Assembly: GCA_949128115.1 (NCBI GenBank)
Contig: OX421968.1
Location: forward strand, 30,966,877-31,030,876
Length of the DNA: 64,000 bases
From: Anaspis maculata
Taxonomy: Eukaryota; Arthropoda; Insecta; Coleoptera; Scraptiidae
Direction: 5' to 3'
Position 1 is the first letter of the stretch. Each line of letters begins with the position of its first letter. The position numbers and the translations under genes are program-made. Shown here one piece after another: positions 1-12,615 of the stretch. The notes under the pieces are model-generated. The model had not been told where the DNA came from and did no database searches. It saw nothing but the letters and a program-made list of their open reading frames with translations.

Positions 1-740
1 TGGGCTTGGATGAGTTTCGCACATTTTAAAAATTGGAATCAACAGTGCCATATCTGTCGGCGAATGTTGAAATTGAAATCCGGGGGTGCTGGAGTAGAAG
101 CAGGCTATTTTATTTTCACTTGTAGTATGAGTCTGGTATGAGTACTACGCTCTCTAGTACGCTCTCTTTTATTGAGATCTCGTATCTCTTATCTCTACTT
201 GACACATTCTACGTCCTCTATAGGATATTTTTTGTGACTGTTCTACACTGTACACAAAATGGAATGAATAAATAGAATTATTATTATTCCAAACAAAGCA
301 AAATCGAATGATATAGGTGCCCTACTTCCCTCCCTGCTCGAAAATTGCAGCCTGTCAAGTGACAATAAGTTAATTTGATTGATGCAATAATTATGTTCTT
401 CTACTGACGGGTGTATACTTGGACTTCTTACTTTTTACATTTTACATTACGGTGTAAATGTAACTTCTACTTCTTACTTTTTACATTTTAACACGAATAA
501 ATTACGTTATGTTATGTTATCATAGAGGCTATATGTTACCGATACCAAGGGTGGTAAAGGTTTTAGCAGAAAAACTTCCAAGATCGATGAAAAATCAAGC
601 AAGTCGATCTCCCCACCTGGCAGTTTATTTGATGAGAAGTCTCGCTCAGGAAATGGGTTTACTTCGAAGCAACAAGTACACATAAGCCACATACACATAC
701 ATACAGTAAGTATCAATATCATTATTGATTCGTTGTTATC
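1..740. other. No gene seen; possible retroelement tail
   Basis: No supportable coding sequence. Around 255-285 the words aatgaataaataga followed by attattattatt look like the A/T-rich 3' tail of a LINE or SINE, but no upstream element body is recognisable. Weak call. Confidence 0.3.
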
Positions 741-959
741 CTGGAAACCAGTGGCGGCTGGTTAAGGACGGCAGGTACGGCCAGGCCGTACCAGAAATTT
801 TCGAAAGAAAAAAATGCAAAAAATCCAAATTATAGTGGAAATAAATGATAAATATTCAATTTCCAGTTATTAAAATGGGTCCCAAATGATATCATGAATT
901 TACTAAATATTTGTATTTTTTCTATATTTACGCGGACCACGAAAAGAACGTAGGTCGTC

Positions 960-1350
960 ATCCTGCACGGCCGTATGTGGGGCCTGGCGCGGCCAGAAGC
1001 CATTCGCCGTCCCAGAACGCAAACCGGCGATCACTCGCCGAACAAAGTATTACATTATTAGGTGGTTTTGGTATTACGTATTTTACAATATATAATTTAT
1101 ATTTATTGGCAACTATTTATATGGTTCACATTTGTGGAGCGCGCCCGTCTTGCTTGCGCTCGTTGGGTTCAGGCGTATGGTGGGCACAGCCAGAAGCCAT
1201 TCGGCCGTCCCAGGACGCAGACCCCGACTTTTTGAAATTATTATCATTATCAATGCTTCATAGTGCGCTTCGAGCCATGATAAAGTATCACATTATTAGG
1301 TGGTATTGGTATTACGTTTTTTACATTATACAGTTTATTGGCAGTTATTT
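960..1350. repeat. Two-copy tandem repeat inside the hAT-like element
   Basis: Two diverged copies about 205 bp apart share the words cagaagccattcg and attattaggtgg with similar flanks. The open frame over 911-1360 is this repeat read through, not a gene. Confidence 0.6.
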
Positions 1351-1772
1351 ATTTTGGTGAATAAATAGATTAAATTGGATCGGTAGGTACCTACTCATAT
1401 GGTTGACAGTTTTGTTGTCGGGCGGGCCGCGCGCCTTCTCGCTCGCCCTCGCTCCCGCGATGAGGCAGTTAGTAGCACAGTAGCCGAAGGTATCCCGATT
1501 CGTGCCGGCAAATGCCGAGAAAGCTATTCTTTTGTTTCAAATTTCTACCATTTTCATTTTAGTTTTCATAGTCATAGTCATTTTAGTTATGGTGTAAAAT
1601 TGAATTGACGAAATAGAGTGATGTTTCTCCTTAAGTCTTTTAACATTATATGTTGTCAGGGAAGAATAATTAATAGTGATTGCACCACTACTTACAGACC
1701 ATAAAAAGGATGAGGCAGGCCGCCACAGAATAAGATACTTGGCTAAGTCACTGATTATGCATCACGAATAAC

Positions 1773-1936
1773 GCTGGAAACATGCAGCAAAAATTAAAAC
1801 TAAACTCTAACTCTAACTAAGAATTTTGGCACCAGATTGATTGATTCGGAATAGCAAGTCAAAATTTACCAATCAGATGGCTGGATTCTTAGTTGGAGTT
1901 GGAGTTTAGTTTTAATTTTTGCTGCATGTTTCCAGC
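1773..1936. mobile_element. Short foldback element (MITE) nested in the hAT-like element
   Basis: Near-perfect inverted arms of about 52 bp, beginning GCTGGAAACATGCAGC and ending with the reverse complement, flank a loop of about 60 bp. No clear target duplication. Confidence 0.65.
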
Positions 1937-2146
1937 ATAAATAAGTCCTCACGCAAATTTTAAAATATGGCAAACTTGTTGAAAACCATTAAGAAGCAAA
2001 AATATAAATATGCGGAAAAAAAAATTCGCCTGCGGCGCTTCATGGGAGGGGTTGCGCCCCCCCAAACCCCCCCACCGCTTTTCCAACATCAGTTCTTTAC
2101 TCGGCCGTACTTCTTTCTTCAAGCACGAGCCGCCACTGCTGGAAAC

Positions 2147-3476
2147 TCCTAACCGTCTACTTGTCAAAAAATTATCAATAATAATAATGCTCCAAAACTT
2201 CAGTGGAGGTAGCGAAGCATACTGGCCAAATATCACCTGAGATGGAATAGCCATTTATGCAGTATGCAACATGTAAGGAAAACGGGTGATTATTTCACTA
2301 ATTTGAATGTTTGAAAGACACAGCAAAGCAAGTGTCGGAAATAGAACTTTTTCAATATATAGAAATTAGCGGGAAATAGTTCAATTCATCACCCCTGCCG
2401 CACGCGCTATTGAAGTTGATGCGTAAGAAAAAAAAGTGGGTGCATAACCATAGTCACCCCCGGAAGAAGTGAAACTTCTATGGATATGAATCAATCAGCA
2501 AACAACGTTCGAAGAGGTGTTCTTTTCGTACTCCCGCTCCGCTCCCTCACGGTTTGTATCATCTTGTTTTTCTTATTATCAATTTTATTATTATTATTAT
2601 GAGTCACTCAAAGGGCAGAATACTTGCGACATGATTTTTTCACGATTAAACTTCTTTTGTTTCTTTTCTCGCTGCGCTCGGCGCTTAAACTCCCATTCTC
2701 CGTCACATTAATTGACCATATTATTTATTCAGAGCGCAGTCGCAGATCGGGGAGAGAGACAACCACATGTGCTGGGTTGAAACTCCCATAAGAATATGCA
2801 TGTTGAATGACTTTGTAAAATGATCAATTCAAGGTGCAAATTGACAATTTCAACGAATGTATAACATAGCAAGTGTCTAAAAAGAAATACCTGATCTACT
2901 TTTCACCATAATGAAATGGAAAATCTTGCTGTGAGGTTTATGCGAAGTAATTTAGAATGGGGTTTTTGAATCCAAAACAATTTCAAATTACCCGCCATAT
3001 TTTATTGCACAACTTCCGCTAACGAGAATTTTGACAGCGCTTGAAAGCGAACCGAGCGTCAGCCGTCACGTAATAGTATGGTTGAAAATGTTAAAACGTC
3101 CCAAGAATCAAGAAAACACCTTGAAATCGTAAATTCTGACATCGACAGCAAAGTTCCGTTTTCTATGCATGCTGTGGCGCGCGAGATCTTCTACTGCAGT
3201 GCGCATGGTCACAGGCACATACCTAACTTACAAATGACTAGTGGAAGGGGAAAGTGAGAATAATTAATATGGTCTATTCTCACTCATATCCCTAATACAA
3301 TAAATATCTATTTTCATCAATAATATTCTCCACAAATAATTATGCGAATGTGACATCGTGACGGATTTTCTTACTGTACGATTTTCCCCATTATATTACA
3401 GCACGGTGGAAACTGTGTTCTGGCAGGCACAGCATGGCAATCTTTTAATATCTCCATAAAGTATAAGAATGTCGTC
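2147..3476. other. No gene or clear element seen
   Basis: Only short, unrelated open frames with low-complexity or Ser/Phe-rich translations. No domain, splice pattern, tRNA or terminal repeats were recognised. Confidence 0.4.
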
Positions 3477-4181
3477 GAAAAAGTGCCACCCAAATTCACT
3501 CCTTGGCTCCCCCCTCCTCACCTTAGAAATCTAAAATGACGATACCTACTTTATGATACATCAAATTAAAGGGAATTGAATTCTCTCCCTGAACACAATT
3601 TTTTCGAAATTTTTAAAACCCCCGGTCTTCCTACTAAAATACTCCAAATGTCCAAATTAATGGGGGAGGGGTTGAAAATTTCAAAAAAATTGTTTTTGGA
3701 AACAGAATTTTATTTCCTTCAATTTGATGAATTACAAAGTGGGTAGTATTTTGTTGAATTTTAAAGTTGAGGTGGGAGAGAGCAATGGGGTCAATTTGGG
3801 TGGCACTTTTTCCACCAAAAATTCTCTCCTTTGATGCTATTCAGGATGATGCTGACTAAACTGAAGAGAATTGAGGGGGCCAGAATATTGAAAGGGAGAC
3901 TCAGAGAATTTTTAGGGAGAAGGGGGGTAGAGTTTAAATTTTTAAAAGAATCTTTTTCAAAAAGAGAATTCAATTTTCTTCAATTTGATGTATTGCAAGG
4001 TAGGTAGTGTAATTTGGAATTTCATTTTTGGGATGGGTGGGGGCGAGGGGGCTGAAGAAATTTTCCAATATATGTTTTGGATGTCCCCCTCGATATAAAA
4101 ATCGACCTGTTTTTGCTCGAAGAAATATTGACTAGGAATCGGGAGTTATTGCAGGTGGATAGTTTTCAAATGATCACCCGG
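3477..4181. repeat. Right part of a CCGGGTGATC foldback element
   Basis: The right end matches the right end of the neighbouring complete copy (4200-5307): the tract with aatcgacctgttttt leads to GATCACCCGG, followed by TA. The left arm appears truncated near 3477. The internal G-rich and C-rich stretches are inverted repeats of each other. Only 18 bp separate this copy from the next one. Confidence 0.6.
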
Positions 4182-4199
4182 TATATATGTGTATGTATA

Positions 4200-5307
4200 C
4201 CGGGTGATCATTTGAAAACTATCCACCTGCAATATCTCCCGATTCCTAGTGCAAATGTCTTTGAGCAAAAACAGGTCGATTTTTATATCGAGGGGGACAT
4301 CTAAAATATCCATTGGAGAATTTATATCTTGAGCCCCCTCGCCCCCACTCACCCCAACTTTGAAATTTCAAATGACACCACCTACCTTGAGATACATCAA
4401 ATTAAAGAGAATTATATTCTCTTTCTAAAAAAAATATTTCGAAATTTTTCAACCCTAGCCCCCGTTCTTCCTAAAATTCTCTGCGTGTCCAAGTTGATAT
4501 TCTTGCCCTCCAATTCCCTTCAATACAGTCAACGTCATCCGGCACAGCATCAAAAGAGAAAATTTTCTATGAAAAAAGTGCCACCCAAATTTACCCCTTC
4601 GCCCCCCCCCCCCCCCACCTGATCTTAAAAATCTAAAATGTCAATACCCACTTTGTAATACATCAAATTGAAGGAAATTGAATTTTCTTCATGAAAAAGA
4701 TTTTTCACAATTTTTTAAGCCCCCCATTTCCCCCCTAGAATACTCCAAATGACCAATTTATTGGGGGAGGGGTAGAAAATCTGAAAAAATTCTTTTCAGA
4801 TGGAGAATTCTTTTCAGATGGAGAATTCATTTCCCTTCAATCTGATGTATCACAAAGTAGGTGGTGTTTTGTTAAATTTGGGAGTTGAGTTGGGGGAGAG
4901 CAAAGGGGTGAATTCGGGTACCTAGCACTTTTCCCACCGAAAATTATCTTCTTTGATGCTATCTAGGATAACGCCGACTAAATTGAGAAAAAAATTAGGG
5001 GTCCAGAATATAAAATGGGACAGTCAGAGAATTTTTAGAAAAAAAGGGGTGGGGTTAAAAATGTTGGAAATATTTTTTCCAGAAAGAAAATTTAATTCTC
5101 TTCAATTTGATGTATCGCAAGGTAGGTAGTGTCATTTGAAATTTCAAAGTTGGGGTGAGTGGGGGCGAGGGGGGTGGATATAGAAATTTGCCAATGTATG
5201 TTTTGAATGTCCCCCTCGATATAAAAATCGACCTGTTTTTGCTCGAAGAAATTTTGACTAGGAATCGAGAGTTATTGCAGGTGGATAGTTTTCAAATGAT
5301 CACCCGG
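4200..5307. mobile_element. Non-autonomous mariner-like foldback element, about 1.1 kb
   Basis: Starts CCGGGTGATCATTTGAAAAC and ends with its reverse complement, flanked by TA on both sides (4198-4199, 5308-5309). The arms are roughly 500 bp each. The outer arm, including the words aacaggtcgattttta and gagggggacatctaa, matches the terminal repeat of the intact mariner at 45900-48471. It is therefore probably a relative mobilised by that type of transposase. No coding capacity. Confidence 0.75.
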
Positions 5308-5314
5308 TATATGT

Positions 5315-5755
5315 TTGTAACCTTCCATCCACGATAACAGCCGCAACGTCTATCCGATCGACTTGAAATTTGGCACACATACATGGTTCCACCGTCGAAT
5401 GAGCCCATTAGTTTTTGGCTGTCATCTGTCAAACGGAAGTATTACTATCAGAAAAATCTGTTGTGTCACTCCAAAACTTCCCCGACGAGTAGCAAGGAAT
5501 GGATGAAAATTTTATTATGAGATGTGCCTTCGAGTGGGAAGTTGGAATTAGAGAAGAAGATTGAATAATTGAGATATTTTCTCCAATAAGGGATTCTTTT
5601 TGAGCTCCAGCATTTGGGTCTGGTTTCGATAAGCTAGGCCGGTCACTCATTTTAAAGTGAAAAACTCTCGGAAAACTTGGAGAATTTCAAGAGAAATTGC
5701 CTAAAAATGTTCAAGAATCATACTTTTTGTTTAAAAAAGTAGGTAATAATTGTTC
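5315..5755. repeat. Dispersed repeat, copy related to the 36.9-39.7 kb palindrome
   Basis: Shares gagcccattagtttttg and gctgtcatctgtcaaac, and then a downstream tract, with 36930-37200 and (inverted) 39440-39660. The family body continues at 7060-7540, so this copy seems interrupted by 5835-6986. Confidence 0.5.
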
Positions 5756-5834
5756 CACTAGGCTGCACTTCTTCATAAGGAACCAAATTATGTAGAATGA
5801 AAAGCGAGTGAGGCAGTCAGACGCATTGGTACCC

Positions 5835-6986
5835 AGTGGCGCCGAATAGACCTTTTTTTGTGGCGCTCGCCATACCTCAAAAGAGGGGGGGGGGTCTGGG
5901 GGAGAAGAAAAGGTAAAAAGAAAAGAAAAAAGAAAAGAAAAAAGAAGAAGAGGGAAGAAAAAGAAGAGGAAGTGAGATTTACTCAGCAAATCATTGGATA
6001 TTAGGATTATTAGGTATTGAATCTGAATGACAGTTATTCACGATGTACCTAGGTATAGGTATCGTATGATCCAAACCATTTTACCTCAAGAGTGCTATGA
6101 CTTTTTTTTGCTTTTTCCAATTGTTGGTAGTATGTCCTCCAATTTACTTCAGACTGACATCTGCATGTTGTTTGGAAATCTTCAATGCATGTCGCGTTGA
6201 TAAGGAATACGGAATACGACCACTCCCCGTTTCCCAATTTTGTGCCATTCCGAAAATAATTTCCGATAATGAAAGCTTTTTGTTCAGTTTTAAACATTTT
6301 CAGAGACCGACATTAGCATTCAACAGTTTATTCAGTCATTAATGTCATTATGGTCCTGATTCTGGCCAACCTTTGATATATAAAATGATATTTTCATAGC
6401 ACTCTATAGACTAGAGTCAAAAAGGTTTTGATCATACGGACTTCAACAGCCAACTAACTGGACTAGGAAAATCTTACGATCTTACGATCTCACAAAAAAA
6501 CTTTCGATGTTTGTGCCTAGCTACATTGCGCTGAACTGCACACTGCACACAACACACTACACACTATTAATATGGAATATCAGGTGAGTTACTTTTATTA
6601 CTCTTGATAACACTGGGGCCCAATTTAACAAGAGGGTCTTACCTACCTCTTACTTACCCACAAACTACGCGGCAATATTTTCTGCCAGAATTCCTAAACT
6701 TGAAATTTAGCCCATGTCATCAATGTAGGTGCCTAAAGGGCTATTTTTAAGAGTTTTCGAAAATTTCTGAATTTGAAAAGATTATGAGGACAATTTGGTC
6801 AGCGGCTTCCCTTTTTTTTTGCTTATTATTGTTAATATCATTATTATCATTCCGAAAAAAATTCGCCTGCGGCGCTAACTGCATGAGGGGCTCTTAGGTC
6901 CCCCGGCCCGACCGTAGCGTGAAAATAGGGGGGGGGGTTCTAAAATTTTCTTCGCCATAGTAACTTTTTATGAGTTCGGCGCCACT
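5835..6986. mobile_element. Possible element with CAGTGGCGCCGAA ends
   Basis: Left end CAGTGGCGCCGAA and right end TTCGGCGCCACTG are inverted repeats resembling hAT ends, and both sides of the interval match one dispersed repeat family. I could not find a matching 8-bp duplication, so the boundaries or the pairing of ends may be wrong. Contains a G-homopolymer run and an AG-rich stretch near 5885-5960. Confidence 0.4.
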
Positions 6987-7059
6987 GACCTATATGGATG
7001 AAGGTGAACGATCTAAAACTGGCACCACAGAAAGATTGAAAATAATCTGCAGCAAATTG

Positions 7060-7540
7060 AAAATTTGAATTTTCCGGGAAAACCTCGAATCTTTTTCAAA
7101 ATCATCTTATTATGAAGATCGTCAATTACGGCTTCACTTTTAACTTCATCATTCAAGTCCGGTTTCGATAACTTAGGCCTGTTTTACATTTTCAACAGGG
7201 AAATGCCCGGGAAATTGAAAAGAAAATTATCGGAAAATGTTCAACAGCCAGTTACCTCTTGTTTAAAAAACAATTGGTGAAAATCTATTTAAGGAATAAA
7301 AAATAGGAAAATTTGCAGGTTTTCCAGAGACGAAAACTAGGAAGCCGTGAGCCAGATTTCGAAAATTTTCCCTCCAAAAATGAATTCGATCTTTTTTGCA
7401 ACTTTCATTTCCAGTATGTCTGTACCTGAAATGAATATTTCGTGGGGTTCACCCCATGTCAGTTTGCATATTGCATTTTTTTCAAATTCACGGAATGTGC
7501 TAATTTCATTTTGAAAAAAGGTTCACTGAGAAAAATATTC
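7060..7540. repeat. Dispersed repeat, second part
   Basis: Closely matches 37760-38095 and, inverted, 39180-39520; shared words include attcacggaatgtgc and atttcattttgaaaaa. No coding signal. Confidence 0.55.
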
Positions 7541-7959
7541 AGTAGTCGCAACTGTAAATTTAGATGTTGGTACTGTGCTATACAGTTAAAAGTTAGTCCA
7601 TTGAATTGATACGTTGCAGCTACGGATCAAGAACCGTTGAGCGTAAAACCGTAGCGGCTACTGTTCTATACAGTCAGCGAGAAATAATGACGTCATGCGT
7701 CACCATTAGCTCCTACTATTTTTGTCAGTAAAAGCAACGTTGTATTCAGTAACGGTATCAATACTCCTACGGACATTACTCCGTTAATCCCATGGACCAC
7801 CTCGGTTGATCCTACGCATCTACTCCGTTGATTCCACGCATCTGCTCCGTTAATCCTATGACAAAATAATATTCAGATAACCCAGAGTGGCTTCAGTTGA
7901 TGGTTATTTTGTTTCCAAAAGTCAACTCCAAATTTATTAACCTAGTTGATTGCATAACC

Positions 7960-8396
7960 CTTAAGGCTTTATACGCAGGGTATCAATATTTCTCTCTCAA
8001 AAATAAAAGTGGAAAGATTAGAAATTTTGATGGGATTCCATCAAATGTTTGTCCACCTTGTTCCCATTTGGATTACCCCACATTTTTTTAGGAGCCCAAT
8101 AGCCCTAAAACCCCAAAAAAGTTTCTGGAGGATTACTGGGTCATTTTTTGACAAACAAAAAAATTATCAACTGTTTCATAATTTTGAGAGACGCAGAAAA
8201 TTGAGTACAGAGCCGTTTTTTGAAAAAAGTTGTCAACAAAAAAGAAAAAAATTGTTTTTTCACATTTTTGAAAAAACGCCTTGTACTCAATTTTGTAATA
8301 CACTCAGTGAACCGTATAAAAAAAATTGAGTTTTCATCTCCATTTTTGAGAGAAAAATCCTTTAGATAGTTTTTACCTACTGAGAATACAGCCTCA
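7960..8396. repeat. About 430-bp dispersed repeat, copy 1
   Basis: Aligns along its whole length with 52996-53425; shared words include gattaccccacattttttt and aattgagtacagagccg. Both copies end in atacagcct, the inverse of their beginning, so it is probably a MITE. The T-rich short open frames in it are not genes. Confidence 0.65.
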
Positions 8397-9299
8397 ACCC
8401 CTTTCAATCCAATTTTTGTTTTGTTTTTCTACAATACAACAAGTGGTATGAAAGGAAATCTGATAATGATGTTACTGCAATAGAAAAGAAAGTTACAAAC
8501 AACGTATAGCAGATCCGAGAGCAGATCTATCCTAGGAGGGAATCCTGGTAGGGAACTAATGGCAATGGAAGTAAGTAGGACAATGGATAATGAATGACAA
8601 TGCCGAGATTCGAGATCGTATTACCTTCATGAAAAAAAACCAAGTGTAGGAAAGTATTACATTTAGTATGGAACGCAACAAAAAATATAAATTCCTAACA
8701 ACACCTATCAAGTACCTACCCATGTACTTGCATATTGTTATTATAAAACATTTCTTATCCCTAGAATACTTTACTAACCATACTACAACTAAGTAGGTAC
8801 ATAAAAATCGACGGGTCTATGGAAATTTTCTAAACTTCACCTGGCAAAGATTTATTCAGGGTGGCTCGTTTCCATTCAAACACCCTGTATACAGGGTGTC
8901 AAAATCAAAACTTAAATTGTCTGTAAGTCTAAAACAAAAGCAGATATCAAAAATCGCCCAAAACCGTTTCGACAGAATGGAGGGGGAACAATAATAGTGG
9001 AGTCGGTGACTCACCACTCACCCCCGCCCAGTGTCTGAGCTCCATCGACCCTGGGTGACAGCCCCTTCCACTATTTTGTTTCAAATGGCAACTCCCCACT
9101 TGTGATACATCATTGGGAACCCTTTCGTAAAATGCTTTTCAGTGGTAGCAATCATTCCATGTTTTCTTTGGATAGTTTTCAATTATTTTGGAAAAAACTG
9201 TCCATTGGGTTTATATTGATTTGAATTAATTGGCTCCACAATAAATCAAATTCTAACTACTTCAAACAAAAAAAAAAGACCTATTGTTCACAATAAGTG

Positions 9300-10960
9300 T
9301 TCAAAATAATTGCTGTTGTTTTTAAGGCAACAGCCTGTTCTCGAGCTCTTGTCGAACGTTTTCGAAGGTTTCAATTGAAATGGCGCGACATTCTTCGGTA
9401 ATTCTACGACGCAGTTCTTCAATTAATGGACTCCAGCTGAGTTTTAAAAATAACAGACTTCAAGTGATCCTACAGAAAGAAGTCTGGAGAGGAGTCAAGT
9501 CCGGTGATCTGGGAGGCCCTTCAATGGCTCCTCTTTTGTCAATCCACCGATCTGTATAATGATCATCTGACCATTGACTAACTACACATAGTGAAGTGGA
9601 GCTCCATCTAAACTGCGCAACAAATATGTTGTCGCGAGGGAAAAATTGGTCCGAGTTTGAACCACAATAACTTTTGAATGACACAAACCATTTCGATTCT
9701 GTTTTGACGGTCAGCGAGCTCAGTCTTTCCATTATTCACCTTCAGGAGGTGAAGATCAGGAAGCTTCATGTAAAATATCTACAGGGTGAAATGTAAAACA
9801 TTACAAAATTTTTGCAAATTCAACGGATTCCCATTTTCAGAATTTTTTTTTTTTCAAACGCAAATGAAAGGATTATAAAGCGTTATGTTTAAGCTTGCGC
9901 CCAGTTTTGGAATTTTTGAAATCGAAAGTCTGGTTCTGACTTTATGATTTTTTCTCTTGGAGGATGCTGATTTATCCTATCCCTACAAAGAAGACTATGT
10001 TACTTTGACGACAGGAGGTTGCAATTCACGAATATTGTTGCTTGAACGGTTCTCAGCAACTTAACTTGCAGACCATCTGGAATACCTTGATCAAGGCTTC
10101 AAAAAGGGGACCCATTCAAAATGGGCGACACAGGTGTTTTCCTTAAAAATTGAATTTGATCAGATTTTCACAATTGAAACAAGCTTTATTTGTGATTTTG
10201 ACCTCCTGAACTTGATGCTGATGGTCAATTTTAGTTTTTGATGATGACAGGCTCCCTAGGCTAATATAGTTTTCCTTGTAATGATAGGATAAATCAGCAT
10301 CCTCCAAGAGAAAAAAAAATCATAAAGTCAGAACCAGAGTTCCGATTCCAAAAATTTCAAAACTGGGCGCAAGCCAAAACATCACGCTTTATGATCCTCT
10401 CATTTACATTTGAGAAAAAAATTATTCTGGAAATGGGCGTCCGTTGAATTTGCTAAAATTTTGTAGTATTTTACATTTCACCCTGTAGATATTTTACATG
10501 GATCTTCCTGAGCTTCACCTTCTGAAGATGAATAACGGAAAGACTGAGCTCGCTAACCGTCAAAACAGAATCGAAATGGTTTGCGTTATTCAAAAGTTAT
10601 TGAGGTCCAAAGTCGGACCAATTTTTCCCTTGCGACAACATATTTGTTGCGCAGTTTAGTTGCAAATGAAGTCAATCCTTGGTCAAATTAGGGTTCCCAT
10701 TTAGGTCTATCTGATGTTCTAATTCCTGAACTATTAGGGTCTCGATGGCAGTTTTCAACATTTCTGCATAAAGCGCACCATTCAAATATCTCTCTATGAA
10801 TATTGGGCCGAGTTTTTCGGGATACTGGGTATGTTATTCACGGAAAACGTGATGATTATCGTCACTTCAGTGCCAATAATTATGTTTGTTCACATTACTA
10901 TTCAAGTAAAAAAGTACATTCGTCAACGAAATAAAAAAATTTCACGAGTTGAGGTTTTGC
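9300..10960 (-). pseudogene. Decayed mariner-like transposase, split by an insertion
   Basis: Read on the - strand, fragments include LGPIFIERYLNG (about 10760-10815), DGAPLHY (about 9590) and then WIDKRGAIEGPPRSPDLTPL (about 9480-9550). These match the DDE catalytic core of the intact transposase at 46581-47663, where the equivalents are VGPLFIEQTLNG, DGAPPHY and WIGRRGAIEWPPRSPDL. The frame is broken by stops and by the foldback element 9611-10656. Not functional. Confidence 0.75.
9611..10656. mobile_element. Foldback element inserted in the mariner relic
   Basis: Starts AACTGCGCAACAAATATGTTG-like and ends with the inverse, flanked by TA (9609-9610 and 10657-10658). The arms are about 400-500 bp. 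The TA duplication suggests Tc1/mariner mobilisation. Confidence 0.7.
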
Positions 10961-11187
10961 GGTGATTTGTTGCATCATAGATTGACAACAAAACTCAATC
11001 CGCCTATCAGGACCATCATGCCCCATATCAAGTTCCTAATATACTGGTCACAATTTGAAGTGGGTCACTCAAAAAATTGTTCGGCTTTCAATATCTGTCA
11101 ATCACTTGGAAATCATCAGATTTTGAAATAACTTACACCAAGTTGAATATAAATCTTCCTACTTTCACCATCTGCAAATGCTTGTTA

Positions 11188-11353
11188 AGGTGCGTTCAGT
11201 CAGCTTATTTAGCAGCAAGTTTTAATTTTAACCGTAAGCGCTGCATTGCTTATTGGCTGTTCTGAGGAGGCTGGTTCATAAGAGCCAATGGGCGTCGCTA
11301 CGCTTGCGACTAAAATTAAAACTTGCGGCTAAATAAGCTGACTGAACTCACCC
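11188..11353. mobile_element. PIF/Harbinger-type MITE, copy 1
   Basis: 166 bp with ends AGGTGCGTTCAGTCAGC and GCTGACTGAACTCACCC, flanked by TTA on both sides (11185-11187, 11354-11356). A 3-bp TTA/TAA duplication is typical of PIF/Harbinger. A close second copy lies at 61092-61256. Confidence 0.8.
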
Positions 11354-11582
11354 TTAGCTTGTGACAGCGATGTGCTTAAACATGGTGGTGAAGGATAGCT
11401 TGCAATTTTTGTACTTTTTTGAAATGGTGCAGGAACTTTTGTGGCCACCCTTTAATGTTGAGATTTGCTGTATGCGGTAGTCAATAGTATGAGAAACAAA
11501 AATATAGTATTCTTAGTGATGATCTACGTTGCTTAGTTACGAAAATAAGTTTTTTTTAAATTTAGTTACTTTGTTTATCACG

Positions 11583-11880
11583 TTAATTTATACGAACAAT
11601 TGTTTTTATTATATTTAAATTGTGAGCAATGAACATGAACGGGGCAAAATATTCCAACAGAAAGTTGGACCTGGTCTGGACCGCACTACTTTTTGTTTGG
11701 TAGGATCTAAACATACCTTTGAATAGGTTATTGATAGTTGCCACAGGGATTTCTCTCCACTTCGCGGTTAGAGCATCCAATAAGTTCTTGTCTTGTAGTG
11801 AGTTGTACTGTTAGTGCTGACAGTCTTCTTTGGAGAGCATCTCATGTGTGCTCAATTGGATTGATATCGGGCGATAAGTT
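11583..11880 (-). pseudogene. Tc1-like transposase C-terminal remnant
   Basis: Read on the - strand with one frame change: SPDINPIEHT, then DALQRRLSALT, then DALTAKWREIPVATINNL. This resembles the Tc1 signature SPDLNPIE-W-L followed by a C-terminal 'W..IP...I..L' tract. Stops and a frame change show it is dead. It differs from the mariner (DD41D-type) transposases elsewhere in the window. Confidence 0.6.
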
Positions 11881-12615
11881 TAGCCATATCATTGAGTTGA
11901 ATTATTTATTCATGAAATATTCATTCCTAATAGTGCCATGTTACATTTATTATTATTGTTCCAATTTTCAAAGTCATTTTTTCTAAACTCAGAGAGAAAC
12001 TGTTTATAGCAACATTAATAACTGTCAAATTAATCGACTCAACTTGAATACCTACTTGATTAAATATTTCAAATCACCTGTGAAAATTAGAAGCAGTGCA
12101 GCGCGAAAAATCACCTCATGAAAAAAAAAACGTATTTCTGTAACTATGCAACCTGGAGCATCAAGCTGAGAAATAATGAGTTTCTCATACTATTGGTTAC
12201 CAAATACAGCAAAATCCAAAATTACAGGGTGGCCACGAAAGTTCCTGTACCATTGCAAAAAAGTACAAAATTACAAGGCATTCTTCATCTTCCTGTATTA
12301 AACATATCCGCTATCATGACCCAACAATCACTTGCAGATGGTAAAAGTGGAAAGATTTATCTTGAAGTTGGTGTAAGTTATTTCAAAATCCGATGATTTG
12401 CAAGAGATTGGCAGAGATTAAAAACCGAACAATTTTTTGGGTGACCCACTTCAAATTGTGTCCAGTAAGTTCAGAAATTAGGAAATCAGACGGACCTAGA
12501 TGGAAACCCTCATTTGACCGAGGACTTATCTATTGTGGAGTGAATTCATTTAAATCAATGTAAACCCATTAGACAGTTTTTCCCAAATAAATCGAAAACT
12601 ATCTAAACAAAATAT

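Larger units (their letters stand above)
749..2138. mobile_element. hAT-like non-autonomous DNA transposon, 1.39 kb
   Basis: The element starts CAGTGGCGGCTGG and ends GAGCCGCCACTG, a short imperfect terminal inverted repeat. It is flanked by a perfect 8-bp direct repeat CTGGAAAC (741-748 and 2139-2146). An 8-bp target duplication with CAGTG-type ends is the signature of the hAT superfamily. There is no transposase reading frame, so it is non-autonomous. It contains a two-copy tandem repeat and a nested foldback element. Confidence 0.8.
10980..12545. mobile_element. Remnant of a Tc1-like element with long inverted arms
   Basis: The tract at 11040-11185 (gtcacaatttgaagtgggtc) is inverted at 12300-12470, and caggaacttttgtggccacc at 11430-11450 is inverted at 12225-12250. 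Between the arms lie AT-rich sequence and a Tc1-type transposase fragment. A MITE (11188-11353) sits in the left arm. Confidence 0.5.

Noticed and set aside
911..1608. Open frames of 149 and 69 residues
   Set aside because: Lie in a duplicated tract of a hAT-like element and show no domain.
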